DNA of 5,791 nt. Origin: Lachnospiraceae bacterium. Its GTDB lineage: Bacteria; Bacillota_A; Clostridia; Lachnospirales; Lachnospiraceae. The notes beneath the pieces were generated by a model that made no database searches, was not told where the DNA came from, and was given only the letters and a program-made list of their open reading frames with translations. Positions 4,749 to 5,791 of this stretch are shown here, piece by piece. Positions within the stretch are counted from its first letter, which is position 1. Each line of letters opens with the position of its first letter. Location of the stretch: positions 1-5,791 of the forward strand of contig JAIKXO010000231.1 of the NCBI GenBank assembly GCA_024684065.1. The letters are read 5' to 3'. The translations under genes and the position numbers were made by a program.

Positions 4749-5771
4749 TTACTTCGCTATAAGCCGGTTTATATTTTTGATCATTATGGATATGGTACCG
4801 TCGGGATTTGTAATGAATTCAACGCTGTCATTATTGTTGTATTCATCCATCGGAATGTTGATCTCTATACCGGTGTCTGTCTTAAGGTACTGCTTATGGA
4901 GCTTCCTTACGGTTATCTCATTCTGCGGACGTACCTCTTCCTTCATCATATTGTACTTCCCGAGCTTTTCTTCGAATTCTTCCTTTACAACAGGGTAATC
5001 ATCATAAAGCTTTTCTCCTATCACTGCGGGCGTGACCGCTCCTTCTTCCCTTATCTGGCTTTCTATCACAGCCTTGGCTTCAAGCTGTTTTTCTATGTTG
5101 TCTTCGAAATACTTATGATTGATCTGATCAACGGCCTTTTCGACTATCTTCATCCTGGTCCTCTGTGACATCTTCGCATGGCATTTAAGATAAAGCTCAG
5201 ACAGATAGTTCGTATTGACGCCGTTCACCTCGTACTTTTTTTCCACGATCCTTACGGTGTAATCCCCGAGATCTATTATCACCGCTTCAGTCAGCCTGGA
5301 AGCCGGAGCAGGCAGAGTCGCAGTCTGCATGATTATCGAGACATAATTGCTGCCGTCATCCGCATTCTGCGTCATATGTACGAAGCTGTCCTTATAATTC
5401 ATCTTGAGCAGCGCAAGATACGGCTTTCCACCGCATTGGAAGGTCACCACACAGAAATCCGCAGATGGAATGTCCGGGTTGGCGCGCATGATGTCATACA
5501 GCCTTATTGCCGCTTCCCTGCTGAATCCGACAAGGTTATCCTCGCTGAAGTCCTTCACAAGCCTGAACATCTCCGACTCTTCTTCATCGCCGAACACACA
5601 GTTCTTAAGGTCGTCGCCCGATGCAACCTTGTATATATGGGTCCTTAACAGGTCGTTCAGCTCCTCATGCCTTTCCAGCACATGCTGAGAAAGCACCGGC
5701 ATGCCGACATTTGTTTCCAGAATATGTACAATTGCATTTTTTATAATGATCTCATCCTTCTGCATGGCCAT
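4749..5771 (-). CDS. Nucleoid-associated protein, YejK/NdpA family
   Basis: The product has 340 residues, close to the 335 of E. coli YejK (NdpA, Pfam PF04245). Family members bind double-stranded DNA and copurify with the nucleoid; their exact job is unclear. The start is ATG 5771, with GGAAGGA (5777-5783) five bases upstream; a second ATG two codons on is less well placed. Features matching the family are an N-terminal beta-strand/helix region (IIIKNAIVHILE), a central FSREAAIRLYDIMRANP (83-99) followed by FCVVTFQCGGKPYLALLKMN (106-125), and a long charged helical second half (195-285) likely to contact DNA or a partner. The C-terminus (SVEFITNPDGTISIMIKNI) forms beta strands. No signal peptide is present, so it is cytoplasmic. 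The gene is intact and has its own terminator; its promoter lies outside the window. Confidence 0.9.
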   Translation of the reverse strand: MAMQKDEIIIKNAIVHILETNVGMPVLSQHVLERHEELNDLLRTHIYKVASGDDLKNCVFGDEEESEMFRLVKDFSEDNLVGFSREAAIRLYDIMRANPDIPSADFCVVTFQCGGKPYLALLKMNYKDSFVHMTQNADDGSNYVSIIMQTATLPAPASRLTEAVIIDLGDYTVRIVEKKYEVNGVNTNYLSELYLKCHAKMSQRTRMKIVEKAVDQINHKYFEDNIEKQLEAKAVIESQIREEGAVTPAVIGEKLYDDYPVVKEEFEEKLGKYNMMKEEVRPQNEITVRKLHKQYLKTDTGIEINIPMDEYNNNDSVEFITNPDGTISIMIKNINRLIAK

Positions 5772-5791
5772 CTTTATCCTTCCGTTTTTGT

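Overview
The window looks like chromosomal DNA from a Firmicute, most likely of the Clostridia/Lachnospiraceae type. The reasons are AGGAGG-class ribosome binding sites, sigma-A style TTGACA/TATAAT promoters, hairpin-plus-U-tract terminators, moderate GC, and proteins typical of that group. No rRNA, tRNA, CRISPR array or intact mobile element was seen. The family and organism calls are from memory of sequence patterns, not from a search. Nearly everything lies on the minus strand, so the genes read from right to left.

Right part (about 3950-5771): a complete gene for a YejK/NdpA-type nucleoid-associated protein (4749-5771) ends in a possible structured 3' UTR and an intrinsic terminator with eight Us (4621-4660). 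A new promoter (4497-4525) then starts a two-gene unit. It has a leader hairpin (4440-4474), an unrecognised 152-residue protein (3956-4414), and a serine hydrolase of the class C beta-lactamase/esterase fold (2707-3888).

Middle part (about 1200-2710): the hydrolase gene ends five bases before a very long hairpin (2643-2701). A second, shorter hairpin of related sequence follows (2588-2620). Then comes a separately promoted gene for a secreted, alanine/asparagine/glutamine-rich protein of 318 residues with four YNP-like motifs and a hendecad-like ANQ array (1481-2437). Downstream of it lies about 350 bases without a gene. This stretch holds two strong nested inverted repeats (1265-1324 and 1340-1380) that could be a small structured RNA plus terminator, or an exchange/termination region.

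Left part (1-1200): a graveyard of damaged genes. A good promoter (1170-1198) drives the remains of a tyrosine phosphatase. Its N-terminus and its HCX5R active-site loop survive, but the middle and the C-terminus are gone. The next gene, a small coiled-coil protein, carries a one-base frameshift (561-882) and ends in a clear terminator (496-530). Beyond it are a 37-codon ORF with a perfect ribosome binding site (258-371) and, on the plus strand, the last 46 codons of a gene entering from the left, followed by its own terminator (158-183).

I do not see a convincing new multi-gene system. The items most worth checking are the repetitive secreted protein, the paired related hairpins upstream of it, and the structured RNA candidate at 1265-1395.
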